From assembly GCA_903888515.1 (NCBI GenBank), contig CAISTY010000108.1:1-39013 (forward strand): DNA of 39,013 nt, in the 5' to 3' direction. Shown here one piece after another: positions 16,411 to 24,971 of this stretch. A model generated the notes under the pieces. It searched no databases. It saw only the letters and a list, made by a program, of their open reading frames with translations, and was not told the origin of the DNA. This stretch comes from Akkermansiaceae bacterium. GTDB taxonomy: Bacteria; Verrucomicrobiota; Verrucomicrobiia; Verrucomicrobiales; Akkermansiaceae. Within the stretch, counting starts at the first letter, position 1, and every line of letters begins with the position of its first letter. Both the position numbers and the translations under genes were made by a program.

Positions 16411-16457
16411 CTTGATATTATTGTTTGGAAAACGGAAGCAATTACCATATGTGGTGT
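16411..16457 (-). promoter_or_regulatory. Candidate tandem NrdR operator of nrdJ
   Basis: 16442-16457 (ttaccatatgtggtgt) agrees with the NrdR box consensus acaCwATATATwGtgt at about 12 of 16 positions. 16411-16426 (cttgatattattgttt) agrees mainly in its right half. Their starts are 31 bp apart, the three-helical-turn spacing known for paired NrdR boxes, and they lie 40-86 bp upstream of the nrdJ start. NrdR represses ribonucleotide reductase genes when dATP/ATP is plentiful. The nrdR gene itself is not in the window. Confidence 0.5.
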
Positions 16458-16868
16458 CGAGGATGATTATTGTTCTACCATGGGTAGTTTATGACAAGGA
16501 AAAAATGCAAATTTTTCTGAAATGCCCATGGCTCTAGGAAAGCAATTTGCGAGGCCTGAAAAACAGCGGTAAATTCAGCCTGAAAAGGCAGGTGTTTCTC
16601 TGGAATTGGCCTCAATCATGGGATTTACGGGTCGCCTAACAGCAGCCGGACCGTCCGTTGTCAGCCATGAACCGGCGGACGGGTGGACGGTTTAACGGAG
16701 CCGGAGATTTACCGGCGGGCGCAGGCTCTCATCCGCTTGTGATGCAAAAACTCACGGTAACGGGCGTTGAGCTTGCTATTTTGTGGAGATTGCGGCATAA
16801 TTCGTTTTTCAAACGATTCGCGCCAGCCCGGTCTGCTGGGATATTGGCGGGCTGCGGGTTGCCACCAA
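16458..16868. other. 411-bp intergenic region between divergent genes
   Basis: No gene is supported here. The left half, next to nrdJ, is relatively AT-rich and probably carries its promoter. The right half contains a possible stem (ccgtccg at 16651-16657 with cggacgg at 16676-16682) and a small gccgg/ccggc hairpin at about 16699-16716. These could form a leader structure in the mRNA of the rightward gene. I see no cobalamin riboswitch core. Confidence 0.5.
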
Positions 16869-18317
16869 ATGCACAAAATGACTACGGATTCCTCAGTTCC
16901 ATGCGCAGCGGACGCCTCGACGTTGCCGCCGATTATTCAAGGTGGCATGGGTGTTGGTGTTTCGGGTTGGCGTTTGGCGCGGGCGGTTTCGCAACAGGGG
17001 CAACTTGGCGTGGTGTCCGGCACCGCGCTGGATTTGCTACTCACGCGGCAACTTCAGCTCGGCGATCTGGGCGGTCATTTGCGGCGTGCGTTGCAGGCGT
17101 TTCCTTATCCGGAAATCGCCGCACGCATTCTCGATCGCTATTTCATTCCCGGCGGCAAGGCACCTGAAGCATCGTTCAAAGCTCAGCCGATGATTTCCCA
17201 TCAGCCGTCGCGTTCGACGCGGGAATTGGGCGTTCTATCAGCTTTCGTGGCGGTCCATCTCGCCAAAGAGGGCCACCCGGGATGGGTGGGCATGAATCTT
17301 CTGGAAAAAATCCAGACGCCCACGCTGATGGCACTGTATGGTGCCATGCTGGCCGGTGTGAACGTAGTGCTCATGGGCGCGGGAATCCCGCGGCAAATTC
17401 CCAAAATCCTCGACGATTTGGCGCTCGGACATCCCGCCGCCATGCGACTTGACGTGACGGACGCGAAGGAGCCGATCTTCATTCATCTCGATCCCTCGGA
17501 ATTCGGTCCCGTGCCCGCTCTGACCCGCCCGCTATTTCTGGCGATCGTTTCTTCACCGGTACTCGCGGAAAACCTGCGTCGCAAGGCGTCCGGGAAAGTC
17601 AATGGCTTTGTCGTCGAGGGTGCGACAGCCGGGGGGCACAACGCGCCGCCGCGCGGGCCGATGCAGCTCACGCCTGATGGCGAACCGATCTACGGTGAGC
17701 GCGACCGGATCGATCCGGCGAAGTTCGCTGAAATCGGGCTGCCGTTCTGGTTGGCCGGGGGGTATGGCCGGTTAGGCAAACTCCGGGAGGCACAGGCCTA
17801 TGGTGCCAAGGGCATTCAGGTCGGAACGGCCTTCGCGTTTTGCGAGGAGTCGGGGTTCGAACCCGCGCTCAAAGCGCATGTTCTCGCGGCCCTGAAACGA
17901 GGGGATTTGAAAATCCACACCGACGCATTGGCATCACCCACCGGTTTTCCGTTCAAAGTGGCGCAGGTTTCCGGCAGCGTCTCGGAACCGACGGTCTATC
18001 ATGATCGCCGGCGGGTGTGTGATCTCGGTGTGCTGCGCGAGACCTATCAGAAGTCCGATGGCAGCATTGGCTTCCGCTGTGCCGCCGAGCCGGAGGATAT
18101 CTATCTTTCGAAAGGCGGCGATCTCGCACAAACCGTGGACCGCAAGTGCTTGTGCAACTCGCTCTGCGCGTCCGCCGGTGTCGGCCAGATCCGCGACGGA
18201 TACGAGGAACCCCCGATCATCACCGTCGGCGACGATCTCGACGCGGTGCGCGAATTGCTGTTGGCGGAGCGGGACAGTTACACCGCAGCGGATGTGATCG
18301 CACAACTATTGGCTTGA
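16869..18317 (+). CDS. Nitronate monooxygenase-family FMN flavoprotein
   Basis: 482 residues from the ATG at 16869 (M-H-K-M-T-T-D); 16878 is an equally good start. The frame is open upstream to 16767 but without coding character. The TIM-barrel FMN-binding family signature begins P-P-I-I-Q-G-G-M-G-V-G-V-S, with V-S-G-T-A-L-D next. Later come V-V-E-G-A-T-A-G-G-H-N-A-P, which surrounds the histidine thought to act as catalytic base, then W-L-A-G-G-Y-G and G-I-Q-V-G-T-A-F-A. Known members oxidise alkyl nitronates. This longer subgroup, with a cysteine-containing C-terminal part (K-C-L-C-N-S-L-C), has no assigned substrate that I know of. It ends 12 bp from the convergent sufE stop. Confidence 0.85.
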   Translation: MHKMTTDSSVPCAADASTLPPIIQGGMGVGVSGWRLARAVSQQGQLGVVSGTALDLLLTRQLQLGDLGGHLRRALQAFPYPEIAARILDRYFIPGGKAPEASFKAQPMISHQPSRSTRELGVLSAFVAVHLAKEGHPGWVGMNLLEKIQTPTLMALYGAMLAGVNVVLMGAGIPRQIPKILDDLALGHPAAMRLDVTDAKEPIFIHLDPSEFGPVPALTRPLFLAIVSSPVLAENLRRKASGKVNGFVVEGATAGGHNAPPRGPMQLTPDGEPIYGERDRIDPAKFAEIGLPFWLAGGYGRLGKLREAQAYGAKGIQVGTAFAFCEESGFEPALKAHVLAALKRGDLKIHTDALASPTGFPFKVAQVSGSVSEPTVYHDRRRVCDLGVLRETYQKSDGSIGFRCAAEPEDIYLSKGGDLAQTVDRKCLCNSLCASAGVGQIRDGYEEPPIITVGDDLDAVRELLLAERDSYTAADVIAQLLA

Positions 18318-18329
18318 ACAGGAGACTTT

Positions 18330-18758
18330 CTAACCGCATGACGGCAGGGAAGCGAAAGCGAGGGCGCGTTGCTTCATTTGGTTGGCCATCAGGGTGAGGG
18401 CGTTGGCACGGGTCGGGGCGAGGTGTTCCTTGAGGCCGGAACGGTCGATGAATCCCATGTTCGCAGTCAGAATGGCGTCGGGGGTCTCACCGTCGAGCAC
18501 CCGCACAAAGAGGGCGATCATGCCCTTGGTGATGAGTGAATCGGAGTCTGCAGAGTAGTGGACCGTGCCCTCGGCAAAGGTTGCGTCCAACCAAACCTGG
18601 GATTGGCAGCCCTTGATGAGATGCTCCGGGGTTTTGGCGGCGTCGCGTAGCGGCGGGAGTTTTTTTCCGAGGCCGATGACGTATTCGTAGCGTTCGGTCC
18701 AATCCGGGAAGAGTGCGAGTTCCTCGAGAATCCGCGCTTGTTTTTCAGCGATGTTCAT
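18330..18758 (-). CDS. sufE: SufE-family cysteine-desulfuration protein
   Basis: 142 residues from the ATG at 18758 (M-N-I-A-E-K-Q-A-R-I-L-E-E-L), the usual SufE length and start. The acceptor cysteine lies in I-K-G-C-Q-S-Q-V-W, which takes persulfide sulfur from a SufS-type desulfurase and passes it to the Fe-S scaffold. F-P-D-W-T-E-R-Y-E-Y-V-I and D-S-L-I-T-K-G-M are further SufE signatures. No sufS, sufB, sufC or sufD is nearby, so the gene is separated from the rest of its pathway. It lies 45 bp downstream of the UbiA-type gene on the same strand and may share its transcript. Confidence 0.92.
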   Translation of the reverse strand: MNIAEKQARILEELALFPDWTERYEYVIGLGKKLPPLRDAAKTPEHLIKGCQSQVWLDATFAEGTVHYSADSDSLITKGMIALFVRVLDGETPDAILTANMGFIDRSGLKEHLAPTRANALTLMANQMKQRALAFASLPSCG

Positions 18759-18803
18759 GGGTGGCGGGAGTGGAACGCGAAACGGCGTGCTCGGCAAGCC
18801 GGA

Positions 18804-19778
18804 TCAGGTGGCGGGTGAGAGTCTTTGCAATAACCTGCCTGATGAAAAGGCGAGGATGGGGATCAGGATGCAAACCGTGGGCAAGGGGGGTGCCCACCGG
18901 TTCGCACCACCGATCAGAGCGAGCGGCCACAGAACGATCAAATCCACCAGCGGAATCGCGCCGAGCAGGTTGGCAACGTGCGTCTGGACGGACTTGCGGG
19001 AAGAAGACGCCAGGCCAAGACCCATCCACAAGCCGTAGGGCAGCAGCCCGAGCACACAGAACAGCAGAGGAAATGACAATAACCACCAAGTCGCGAAAAA
19101 CATCGCAATCGCGGAGGCGGGAAACAGCATCCGGGAGAGACCGATGACCCCCGCCGGAGGCGCATCCATCGTTTCGTATCTCGCGCACAGGGACAATCCG
19201 GCGACATGCAGCAACAGTCCGCAGGCACACGCGGCCACCACCGCGCTCAGCCCCGCAGTACCAGCACACCACGCGGGAAACGGCGCAAACCCTGGAGGTA
19301 CGCAGCCGACAAACCCCAACACCGGCAACAACGCCCGGCACAATCCCAACGGCACCACCGACCACGCGCTGCGCTTGTGCACCCGCGTGTAAAGAACGAT
19401 GCAACTCACGATGAGTAGCGCCACTAACAGGCTGTGGCGGTGGACCGCAGCGGCAAGGCATATGCCCAGCGCGCCGAAAACCAGCGCCACTGACAGATAG
19501 AAACCCGGTGCCAACAGTGCCTGCGGCAGAGCCCGTTCAGGCCGGTGTGCCGCGTCCCAGTCGCGATCCGCCCAGTCATTGAGGAAACACCCCGCAAGAT
19601 AGAAACTCACTCCCGCCAACCCGAGGACGGCTGCCAGCACCCAAAACGCTCCGTCCGGCCAAGCGTCTCGCAATGTCGCAGCCAACGCAATGCCAAGCCA
19701 AACATTGCCCGCCACACTGGGAATGTTGGCGATCCGGGCGCTCGCGCACAGCGCGTGAAGTTTTTCCGAGTGACTCAT
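18804..19778 (-). CDS. UbiA-superfamily prenyltransferase
   Basis: 324 residues from the ATG at 19778 (M-S-H-S-E-K-L-H-A-L). About eight to nine hydrophobic segments are visible. The first Asp-rich motif N-D-W-A-D-R-D-W-D, followed by A-A-H-R-P-E-R-A-L-P, fits the N-D-x-x-D-x-x-x-D prenyl-diphosphate/Mg site of UbiA enzymes. The second motif region has S-L-C-A-R-Y-E-T-M-D, near the expected Y-x-x-K/D. These enzymes join a prenyl chain to an aromatic or other acceptor in the membrane; substrate and pathway cannot be told here. An EboC-like role is possible but unsupported by neighbours. The gene is divergent from glgA. Confidence 0.78.
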   Translation of the reverse strand: MSHSEKLHALCASARIANIPSVAGNVWLGIALAATLRDAWPDGAFWVLAAVLGLAGVSFYLAGCFLNDWADRDWDAAHRPERALPQALLAPGFYLSVALVFGALGICLAAAVHRHSLLVALLIVSCIVLYTRVHKRSAWSVVPLGLCRALLPVLGFVGCVPPGFAPFPAWCAGTAGLSAVVAACACGLLLHVAGLSLCARYETMDAPPAGVIGLSRMLFPASAIAMFFATWWLLSFPLLFCVLGLLPYGLWMGLGLASSSRKSVQTHVANLLGAIPLVDLIVLWPLALIGGANRWAPPLPTVCILIPILAFSSGRLLQRLSPAT

Positions 19779-19874
19779 CTCATGTGGGTGTCCGCCGGTC
19801 ATCCTCCCGACAAAGGGAAAAGTTGTCAACATGGGGCATCGCTCAAAATACAAGTCGCCCGGTCACAACAAATT

Positions 19875-19921
19875 GGAAATATTTCCGGCACGGCGGACGA
19901 TTCATGTGGCAATATTTCCGG
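19875..19921. promoter_or_regulatory. Candidate paired operator between ubiA-type gene and glgA
   Basis: The 11-mer aatatttccgg occurs at 19878-19888 and 19911-19921, exactly 33 bp apart, and both copies are preceded by tgg plus one variable base. The first sits in a perfect 12-bp palindrome, ggaaatatttcc, at 19875-19886. The pair lies in the divergent gap 50-100 bp upstream of glgA, a natural place for a regulator dimer pair. The protein that would bind is unknown. Confidence 0.45.
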
Positions 19922-19971
19922 GTTTTTGCCAGAGTTCCGGCAAGTGGAACGACAACTGCATGACGCATCCT

Positions 19972-21561
19972 ATGTCAGTCAAAAAAAAACCCACCAAGCC
20001 CCGCATCCTGATCGTCACGCCTGAGATCACCTATTTGCCTGCGGGCATGGGGAACATGACACAACGGATGTCCGCGAAGGCGGGTGGCTTGGCCGATGTT
20101 TCAGCTTCGCTGGTGTCGGCCCTGTTCGAGTTGGGGGCGGACGTGCATGTGGCCATGCCCAACTACCGCCGGATGTTCCAAGGCGACATTTTCAGCCTGC
20201 ATGAAAAGGAGTTGAGGAAATACCACGAGGTGCTCCCGAATACGCACATCCATTTGGCGGAAGACCGCATCTTCTACTACCGCGATCAGGTTTACAGCAA
20301 CCATTCGAATGAGTCGATGCGCATCGCCCTGGTGTTCCAGCGGGAGGTCATCAATCACATCATTCCGCAGGTCCGGCCGGACCTGATCCATTGCAATGAC
20401 TGGATGACCGCCTTGATCCCGGGGATGGCCCGGCGGCGCGGCATCAAGTGCCTGTTCACGGTGCACAATATCCACACGCGGCAGGTCTCGCTGGCCCAGA
20501 TCGAGGAGGCGGGGATCGACGCCGCGGAGTTCTGGATGAACCTCTATTTCTGTGGACTGCCGGCCAACTACTATCATGCGCGTTCGCATGTGCCGGTGGA
20601 TCTTCTAACATCCGGCATCTTCGCGGCGCACTACATCAATACCGTGAGCCCGCGGTTTCTCTGGGAAATCGTCGAAGGCTGGCATTCGGTGGTGCCGGAT
20701 TCGGTGCGCGCCGAGTTGCGCTACAAATATGCCGCCGGTTGTTCTGCGGGCATCCTCAACGCGCCTGATGCTTCTTACACTCCCGTGACCGATGACGCCC
20801 TGGTCCGGACATTCACAGCGGAGGATGTCATGGAGGGCAAGGCCGCTAACAAACGTGGGCTCCAGCGGGAACTCCATCTCAAGCAGGACCCTGACGCTCC
20901 GATCTTCTTCTGGCCGTCGCGCTTGGATCCTATCCAGAAAGGCCCGCAACTCCTCACCGAAATCCTCTATCAACTCGTCTCGGATTATTGGGATAAAACC
21001 CTGCAGGTCGTGGTCGTCGCCAACGGCCCTTACCAAAAGTGGACCGAGAAAATCGTCGCCGACTTCGATCTCCATGAACGGGTGTCGGTGATGGACTTCG
21101 ACGAACGACTGTCCCGCCTCGCCTACGCGGCATCGGATTTCCTGCTGATGCCGTCGCTTTTCGAGCCCTGCGGATTGCCGCAAATGACATCACCGCTCTA
21201 TGGATCGCTGCCGGTGGTCCATTCCACCGGCGGACTTTACGACACCATCAGCCAACTCGATGTCGCGAAATCCACCGGCAATGGCTTCAGTTTCGATCAC
21301 TATAACTCATGGGAATTCCGCCACGCGATCGACCGTGCCATGGAGTTTCACGCGCTGCCGGTGGCAACCCGCGAGCGCGAGATCCGCCGCGTCATGATCG
21401 AGAGCGCCCGCACATTCAGCCACAATGAGGTAGCCCGCCGCTATATCGAAATCTATGAGCAAATGCTCGATCGCCCACTCGTCGAACATCAGTCCGGCGC
21501 AGCCATCCAGGCGCACGCCGAAAGCCTGACCGAGAGCTTGATGCCGGATTCGGGGGTGTGA
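19972..21561 (+). CDS. glgA: Glycogen/starch synthase (GT5)
   Basis: 529 residues from the ATG at 19972; the ATG at 19960 is also possible. It extends alpha-1,4-glucan from ADP-glucose. The N-terminal GT5 domain shows I-L-I-V-T-P-E-I and the sugar-nucleotide motif K-A-G-G-L-A-D-V (about 36-43), here displaced by a 10-15 residue insertion relative to E. coli GlgA. H-C-N-D-W-M-T-A-L and V-H-N-I-H-T follow. The C-terminal GT-B half has W-P-S-R-L-D-P-I-Q-K-G and F-E-P-C-G-L-P-Q-M, the retaining-synthase signature. No other glycogen gene is next to it, so this is a stand-alone locus. Candidate operator repeats lie just upstream. Confidence 0.93.
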   Translation: MSVKKKPTKPRILIVTPEITYLPAGMGNMTQRMSAKAGGLADVSASLVSALFELGADVHVAMPNYRRMFQGDIFSLHEKELRKYHEVLPNTHIHLAEDRIFYYRDQVYSNHSNESMRIALVFQREVINHIIPQVRPDLIHCNDWMTALIPGMARRRGIKCLFTVHNIHTRQVSLAQIEEAGIDAAEFWMNLYFCGLPANYYHARSHVPVDLLTSGIFAAHYINTVSPRFLWEIVEGWHSVVPDSVRAELRYKYAAGCSAGILNAPDASYTPVTDDALVRTFTAEDVMEGKAANKRGLQRELHLKQDPDAPIFFWPSRLDPIQKGPQLLTEILYQLVSDYWDKTLQVVVVANGPYQKWTEKIVADFDLHERVSVMDFDERLSRLAYAASDFLLMPSLFEPCGLPQMTSPLYGSLPVVHSTGGLYDTISQLDVAKSTGNGFSFDHYNSWEFRHAIDRAMEFHALPVATREREIRRVMIESARTFSHNEVARRYIEIYEQMLDRPLVEHQSGAAIQAHAESLTESLMPDSGV

Positions 21562-21686
21562 TGGCGGGCGTGCCATGAACGCAAGGCACACGATGATTTT
21601 CTGGGTTCAGGATCATGGGTGGCAATGCGGCAGTTGATCCCGATATCAACGACAAGGAACGCTTGCGGCAGGGATCATAACGAGGT

Positions 21687-22040
21687 ATGCCTGCGCGTGG
21701 AATTATGGACGAAGGCCTCGAAATCCGCCGCAACCCGGTGATCCAACAGCGCTGGCTTTTCACTGCCGAGAAGATCGCGCGTGATCCCTCGCTGTTGCGG
21801 ATCGCGCTAGCCAACATTGCACGTTGGATCGCCGCCGACGAACTCGGCAACGACGCGCCCTTGCTCGACTGGCGGGCTCGCATCGAGGCCGCGCAAGCCA
21901 CCCCGGAAGGCATGTGCAGGTTGTTGGATCTGATGCGCGACGATGGTGAGGATGCCTGGTATCTCAAAACCTGCTCGCCCTTTCCGGGGGTGCTTTCACG
22001 AAACGAACTGGAGCAATTCCGATGCGCCTGGGTGCACTGA
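21687..22040 (+). CDS. Uncharacterised 117-residue protein
   Basis: I do not recognise the family. The product is helical and soluble, with no signal peptide. Features include I-Q-Q-R-W-L-F-T-A-E-K-I-A, then L-A-N-I-A-R-W-I-A, D-W-R-A-R-I-E-A, and the end L-E-Q-F-R-C-A-W-V-H. The ATG at 21705 (M-D-E-G-L-E-I-R-R) is an alternative start. A purine-rich gagg lies directly before the first ATG but is too close for good spacing. The gene follows glgA by 125 bp on the same strand and is convergent with the DUF1460 gene. Regular codon use suggests it is real. Confidence 0.6.
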   Translation: MPARGIMDEGLEIRRNPVIQQRWLFTAEKIARDPSLLRIALANIARWIAADELGNDAPLLDWRARIEAAQATPEGMCRLLDLMRDDGEDAWYLKTCSPFPGVLSRNELEQFRCAWVH

Positions 22041-22108
22041 AACACATGGCTGAAGTGGTGCGGGCCATGGCGCGCCCGAGCCGAATTGTCGTGATCGGAT
22101 CCAGCAGT

Positions 22109-23065
22109 TCACTGTCTGGCGACGGCCTTCTGCCAGAGTGGGGAGGGGGGCACGTCGTTAGGGCGGCAGATGATGATGCCCGCGTGTTTGCCCGCGCTGT
22201 TGAGGTAATCGGTGATCGGTCGGTCGATGATGGCCATGCGGCCCTTGTCGCGGTCTGACGTGGCGTGGGCGAACCAGGCTCTGTTAGCGATGCGCATGAT
22301 AAGCCCGACATGCGAGGTGTAGCCACCGGGGTCGTTACTGGTGATGGCACAGATATCGCCGTTGCGGAGGTAGTTCTCTGCGGCACGCACTTTGGATTTC
22401 GGCACATGCCAGACCGTCAGGTCGGAGACCCTCTCCTCGATTTTGCCCATCGGCCCAATCAATGAGGGGTTCGAACGCAGATAGCGGTAGCTTTTCCACT
22501 GTACGGTCATTTCGCGGATTTCGCGGTGGATTCTCACGGCACCGGGGATTCTCGGGGTGATGTTGGTTGCATATCCCCGCCGCTGGTTGTCATGAAAAAC
22601 CGCCTCCAGATGGTGCATCCGGCTCAGGTAATTGCCGGTGCAAATCCCGTTCCAGTAACGCTCGATTTCCACCATGTGGAGCATGTCCACAGGTTGATAG
22701 GGACCCGGTTTGTAGCGCAGCATGCGGGCGATGGCCAAGGCGTTTTCATAATACGTCCAGCAGTCCATGCCCTGGAGATTGACCACTGGCGACTCGATGT
22801 AGTCGTCCACCTCCAGCGAGTAATTGACGTATGGGATGCCGACCAATTCGCGTGCCACGAGGACGGTGCGTTCGCCGAGCGGGAGATTGCGCCAGTTACC
22901 CCGTTCCGCCTTGGCAATGATCGCATGAAACTTGGATTCGCCTTGGAACACCACGCTCAGCGGCAAGCGCGGCGCGGAGGGCGGCGGCACCGCCCGCTGA
23001 GCCATGGCACCCGCCACGGCACATCCGGAAAACACGGCCAGCAGCCCAATGAGCTTCAAATGCAT
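22109..23065 (-). CDS. DUF1460 (N-acetylmuramoyl-L-alanine amidase-like) secreted protein
   Basis: 318 residues with a signal peptide (M-H-L-K-L-I-G-L-L-A-V-F, cleavage probably after A-M-A). The DUF1460 family has an NlpC/P60-like cysteine peptidase fold. Here G-I-P-Y-V-N-Y-S-L-E is followed by V-V-N-L-Q-G-M-D-C-W-T-Y-Y-E-N, with the presumed nucleophile cysteine. The motif usually reads D-C-T-T-F-V-E-N, so this is a variant. N-G-D-I-C-A-I-T, then S-H-V-G-L-I, supplies the histidine. The expected role is hydrolysis of a cell-wall or peptide amide bond in the periplasm. The gene has no operon partner in view. Confidence 0.82.
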   Translation of the reverse strand: MHLKLIGLLAVFSGCAVAGAMAQRAVPPPSAPRLPLSVVFQGESKFHAIIAKAERGNWRNLPLGERTVLVARELVGIPYVNYSLEVDDYIESPVVNLQGMDCWTYYENALAIARMLRYKPGPYQPVDMLHMVEIERYWNGICTGNYLSRMHHLEAVFHDNQRRGYATNITPRIPGAVRIHREIREMTVQWKSYRYLRSNPSLIGPMGKIEERVSDLTVWHVPKSKVRAAENYLRNGDICAITSNDPGGYTSHVGLIMRIANRAWFAHATSDRDKGRMAIIDRPITDYLNSAGKHAGIIICRPNDVPPSPLWQKAVARQ

Positions 23066-23170
23066 GCTCCATGCATAGCCGATGTTCCGGCCCGACGCAA
23101 CGCAAACATTGGCAGAGATCGCGGATCGTGGATTGCGCCGCGATCACGCGCTTCATGGGCCATGTGGGCG

Positions 23171-24010
23171 TCAAGCCGACTCCTCGGGCTCTAACATCCC
23201 GTGATCCACCAAGAACCGGTCGGCGGCACCAATCGTGAGTTCAAAATGTTTTTGACTGACGTTGAAGTTGAAAAAACTGTGGTCCTGCCGCTCGAAATCG
23301 ACGAGTTCGCAGACATTGCGCCGCCAGCGCATCGCACGACGAAAGCGCTCGACCTCGTCAAATGGCGTGATCCTGTCGGATTTGCCGTGGAAAAACAACA
23401 TGGGCGGAAGCTTCCGGCGCATGAGTTGCATCGGGCTCAGGCGTTTGGCGGTTTTCGCATCTGGAAAACGGTCGCTGGCTTGCCCCTTGCTGCTGGTGTT
23501 CACCAAGGCGCTGAATAAAACCAAGGCTTGCGGACGACAATCCAGTCCCGCCACGAGTGGCATTTGTTTGAGCTTTGGCATCGTGGCTAACAGCGCCAGG
23601 AAAGCACCACCCGCAGCCCCGCCAAGGGTGAGCCGGTTGGGATCAAGATGGAAGATCCCGGCATTGTAGCGCAACCAGCGGATCAAATCACACGCATCCT
23701 CGATGGCTTCCAACGGACCGGTACCGTGGCGGGCGCTGGTCCGCGTCTCGGCGGCCACCGCCACCGCACCCCGGCTCGCAAAATGCAAACAATGCGGGAC
23801 AAACTGGGTGGGCGTGGGGCTATCCCAAAACCCGCCGTGAAAAAACACCAGCAATGGACGCGGGGTGGGGGAGGCGAGTGATGGAAAAAACACATGGGCC
23901 TGCACCTCACCCTGCGGCCGCTCCTGATAGACATAAGTCGCCGCATCCTTGAGAATCTCCCGGTCACGCGCCTCGCCAATCGGCGCCACTCTTTGCAATA
24001 TCGTATTCAT
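23171..24010 (-). CDS. Alpha/beta hydrolase-fold protein lacking the nucleophile serine
   Basis: 279 residues from the ATG at 24010. The fold is an esterase-type alpha/beta hydrolase: oxyanion motif F-F-H-G-G-F-W at 56-62, a strand-turn-helix G-G-A-A-G-G-A-F at 130-137, an acidic residue in G-K-S-D-R-I-T-P (Asp212), and His244 in R-Q-D-H-S-F-F. The turn normally reads G-x-S-A-G-G; here the serine is Ala132 (codon GCT). The codons read cleanly, so this is not an obvious reading slip. The rest of the triad is kept. The protein may be a pseudoenzyme with a binding role. The frame is open upstream to about 24097, where it would meet the divergent gene start. Confidence 0.8.
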   Translation of the reverse strand: MNTILQRVAPIGEARDREILKDAATYVYQERPQGEVQAHVFFPSLASPTPRPLLVFFHGGFWDSPTPTQFVPHCLHFASRGAVAVAAETRTSARHGTGPLEAIEDACDLIRWLRYNAGIFHLDPNRLTLGGAAGGAFLALLATMPKLKQMPLVAGLDCRPQALVLFSALVNTSSKGQASDRFPDAKTAKRLSPMQLMRRKLPPMLFFHGKSDRITPFDEVERFRRAMRWRRNVCELVDFERQDHSFFNFNVSQKHFELTIGAADRFLVDHGMLEPEESA

Positions 24011-24095
24011 ACCCACAGGCAAGTCGTCGCCTTTCCCAAGGCGCGCTGCAATTTGTTTGTTGTGAATCGCTCCGTTTTGTCCAATCGTTTCTTGC

Positions 24096-24971
24096 ATGAA
24101 TCGATTGTTTGGCACGTTGTGTTGGATCATGGCGGCATGTGCGAATGCCGAGGACAGTGTGCGCCCGGCGCTTGAAGGTTCATACCATGCCTGGCGCGAC
24201 GCCATCATCCGGCGGGATTTCGCCGCTTGGCAGAAAGTCACCGCCGAGCACCGCCGCATCGAAGTGAAAAACCGCATTGTCTCGGAAAAACGCGCGTTTC
24301 CCGCTGCGGTTTTTGACCTGCCCGCGCCACCACCGTCGATCACAGGCCTCAAATTCCTCGAAGCCAAACAAAACGGAGCCACTGCAAAAGCCGCGTATTT
24401 CGGGAAAATCGACTTTGGTGTGGGCGGCGAGCCGAGCGAGAACCTGCTCGTTCTTTCATTCATCCGTGCCGACACATGGCTTTACGACCGGGCGGATTTC
24501 ATCAACCTTGCCGCTCTGCCGGAAGTGCGCAAGGAACTCGCGGCAGGGGACATCAAGTACTTGCAGGAAACTCCCGAGGCCCAGCCCTCCGGCGTGGTGC
24601 CCCCGACACCCATCGAGGCGCGGGCCGCAAAATACATCGCCAAGGTGTATGTGTTTTGCCCCGGCCGCGAGGTGCGGGTGCAAATCAACAAAATCAGCCA
24701 CCACCGCTTCGCCAACACCAAAGAAGCTGAAATCGTCATCGGCGGCGCCCTCGATGGCCCTAACGAAGTCCAGTTCGCCATCAAAAAACTCGATGGCGGA
24801 ACCGGTCAGGAAGTCATGACCCTGCGGGTTTACCTGATCTCGGAAGTCATTGGCGTGCAACCCATCAAGGCCTTCGAATACCAAATCGCGGCAGGCGAAT
24901 CCGCCAAACCCTTCGGCACCGGATCCTTCACCCTGGACGCCAAACTCGCCGCCAAACTCGCCGGAAAATAG
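24096..24971 (+). CDS. Secreted protein of unknown function
   Basis: 291 residues with a short signal peptide (M-N-R-L-F-G-T-L-C-W-I-M-A-A-C, cleavage probably after A-N-A). The first 40 mature residues include Y-H-A-W-R-D-A-I-I-R-R-D-F-A-A-W, a helix pair found in many Verrucomicrobial secreted proteins. A beta-rich part follows with Y-I-A-K-V-Y-V-F-C-P-G-R-E-V-R-V, then A-E-I-V-I-G-G-A-L-D-G-P-N-E-V. I cannot assign a family. It is divergent from the alpha/beta hydrolase gene with essentially no gap between possible starts. The stop codon lies inside a 12-bp tandem repeat. Confidence 0.7.
   Translation: MNRLFGTLCWIMAACANAEDSVRPALEGSYHAWRDAIIRRDFAAWQKVTAEHRRIEVKNRIVSEKRAFPAAVFDLPAPPPSITGLKFLEAKQNGATAKAAYFGKIDFGVGGEPSENLLVLSFIRADTWLYDRADFINLAALPEVRKELAAGDIKYLQETPEAQPSGVVPPTPIEARAAKYIAKVYVFCPGREVRVQINKISHHRFANTKEAEIVIGGALDGPNEVQFAIKKLDGGTGQEVMTLRVYLISEVIGVQPIKAFEYQIAAGESAKPFGTGSFTLDAKLAAKLAGK

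Noticed and set aside
16372..16868. Possible cobalamin riboswitch upstream of the B12-dependent reductase
   Set aside because: I could not find the conserved B12-box core on the nrdJ strand. The NrdR boxes are a better explanation for regulation.
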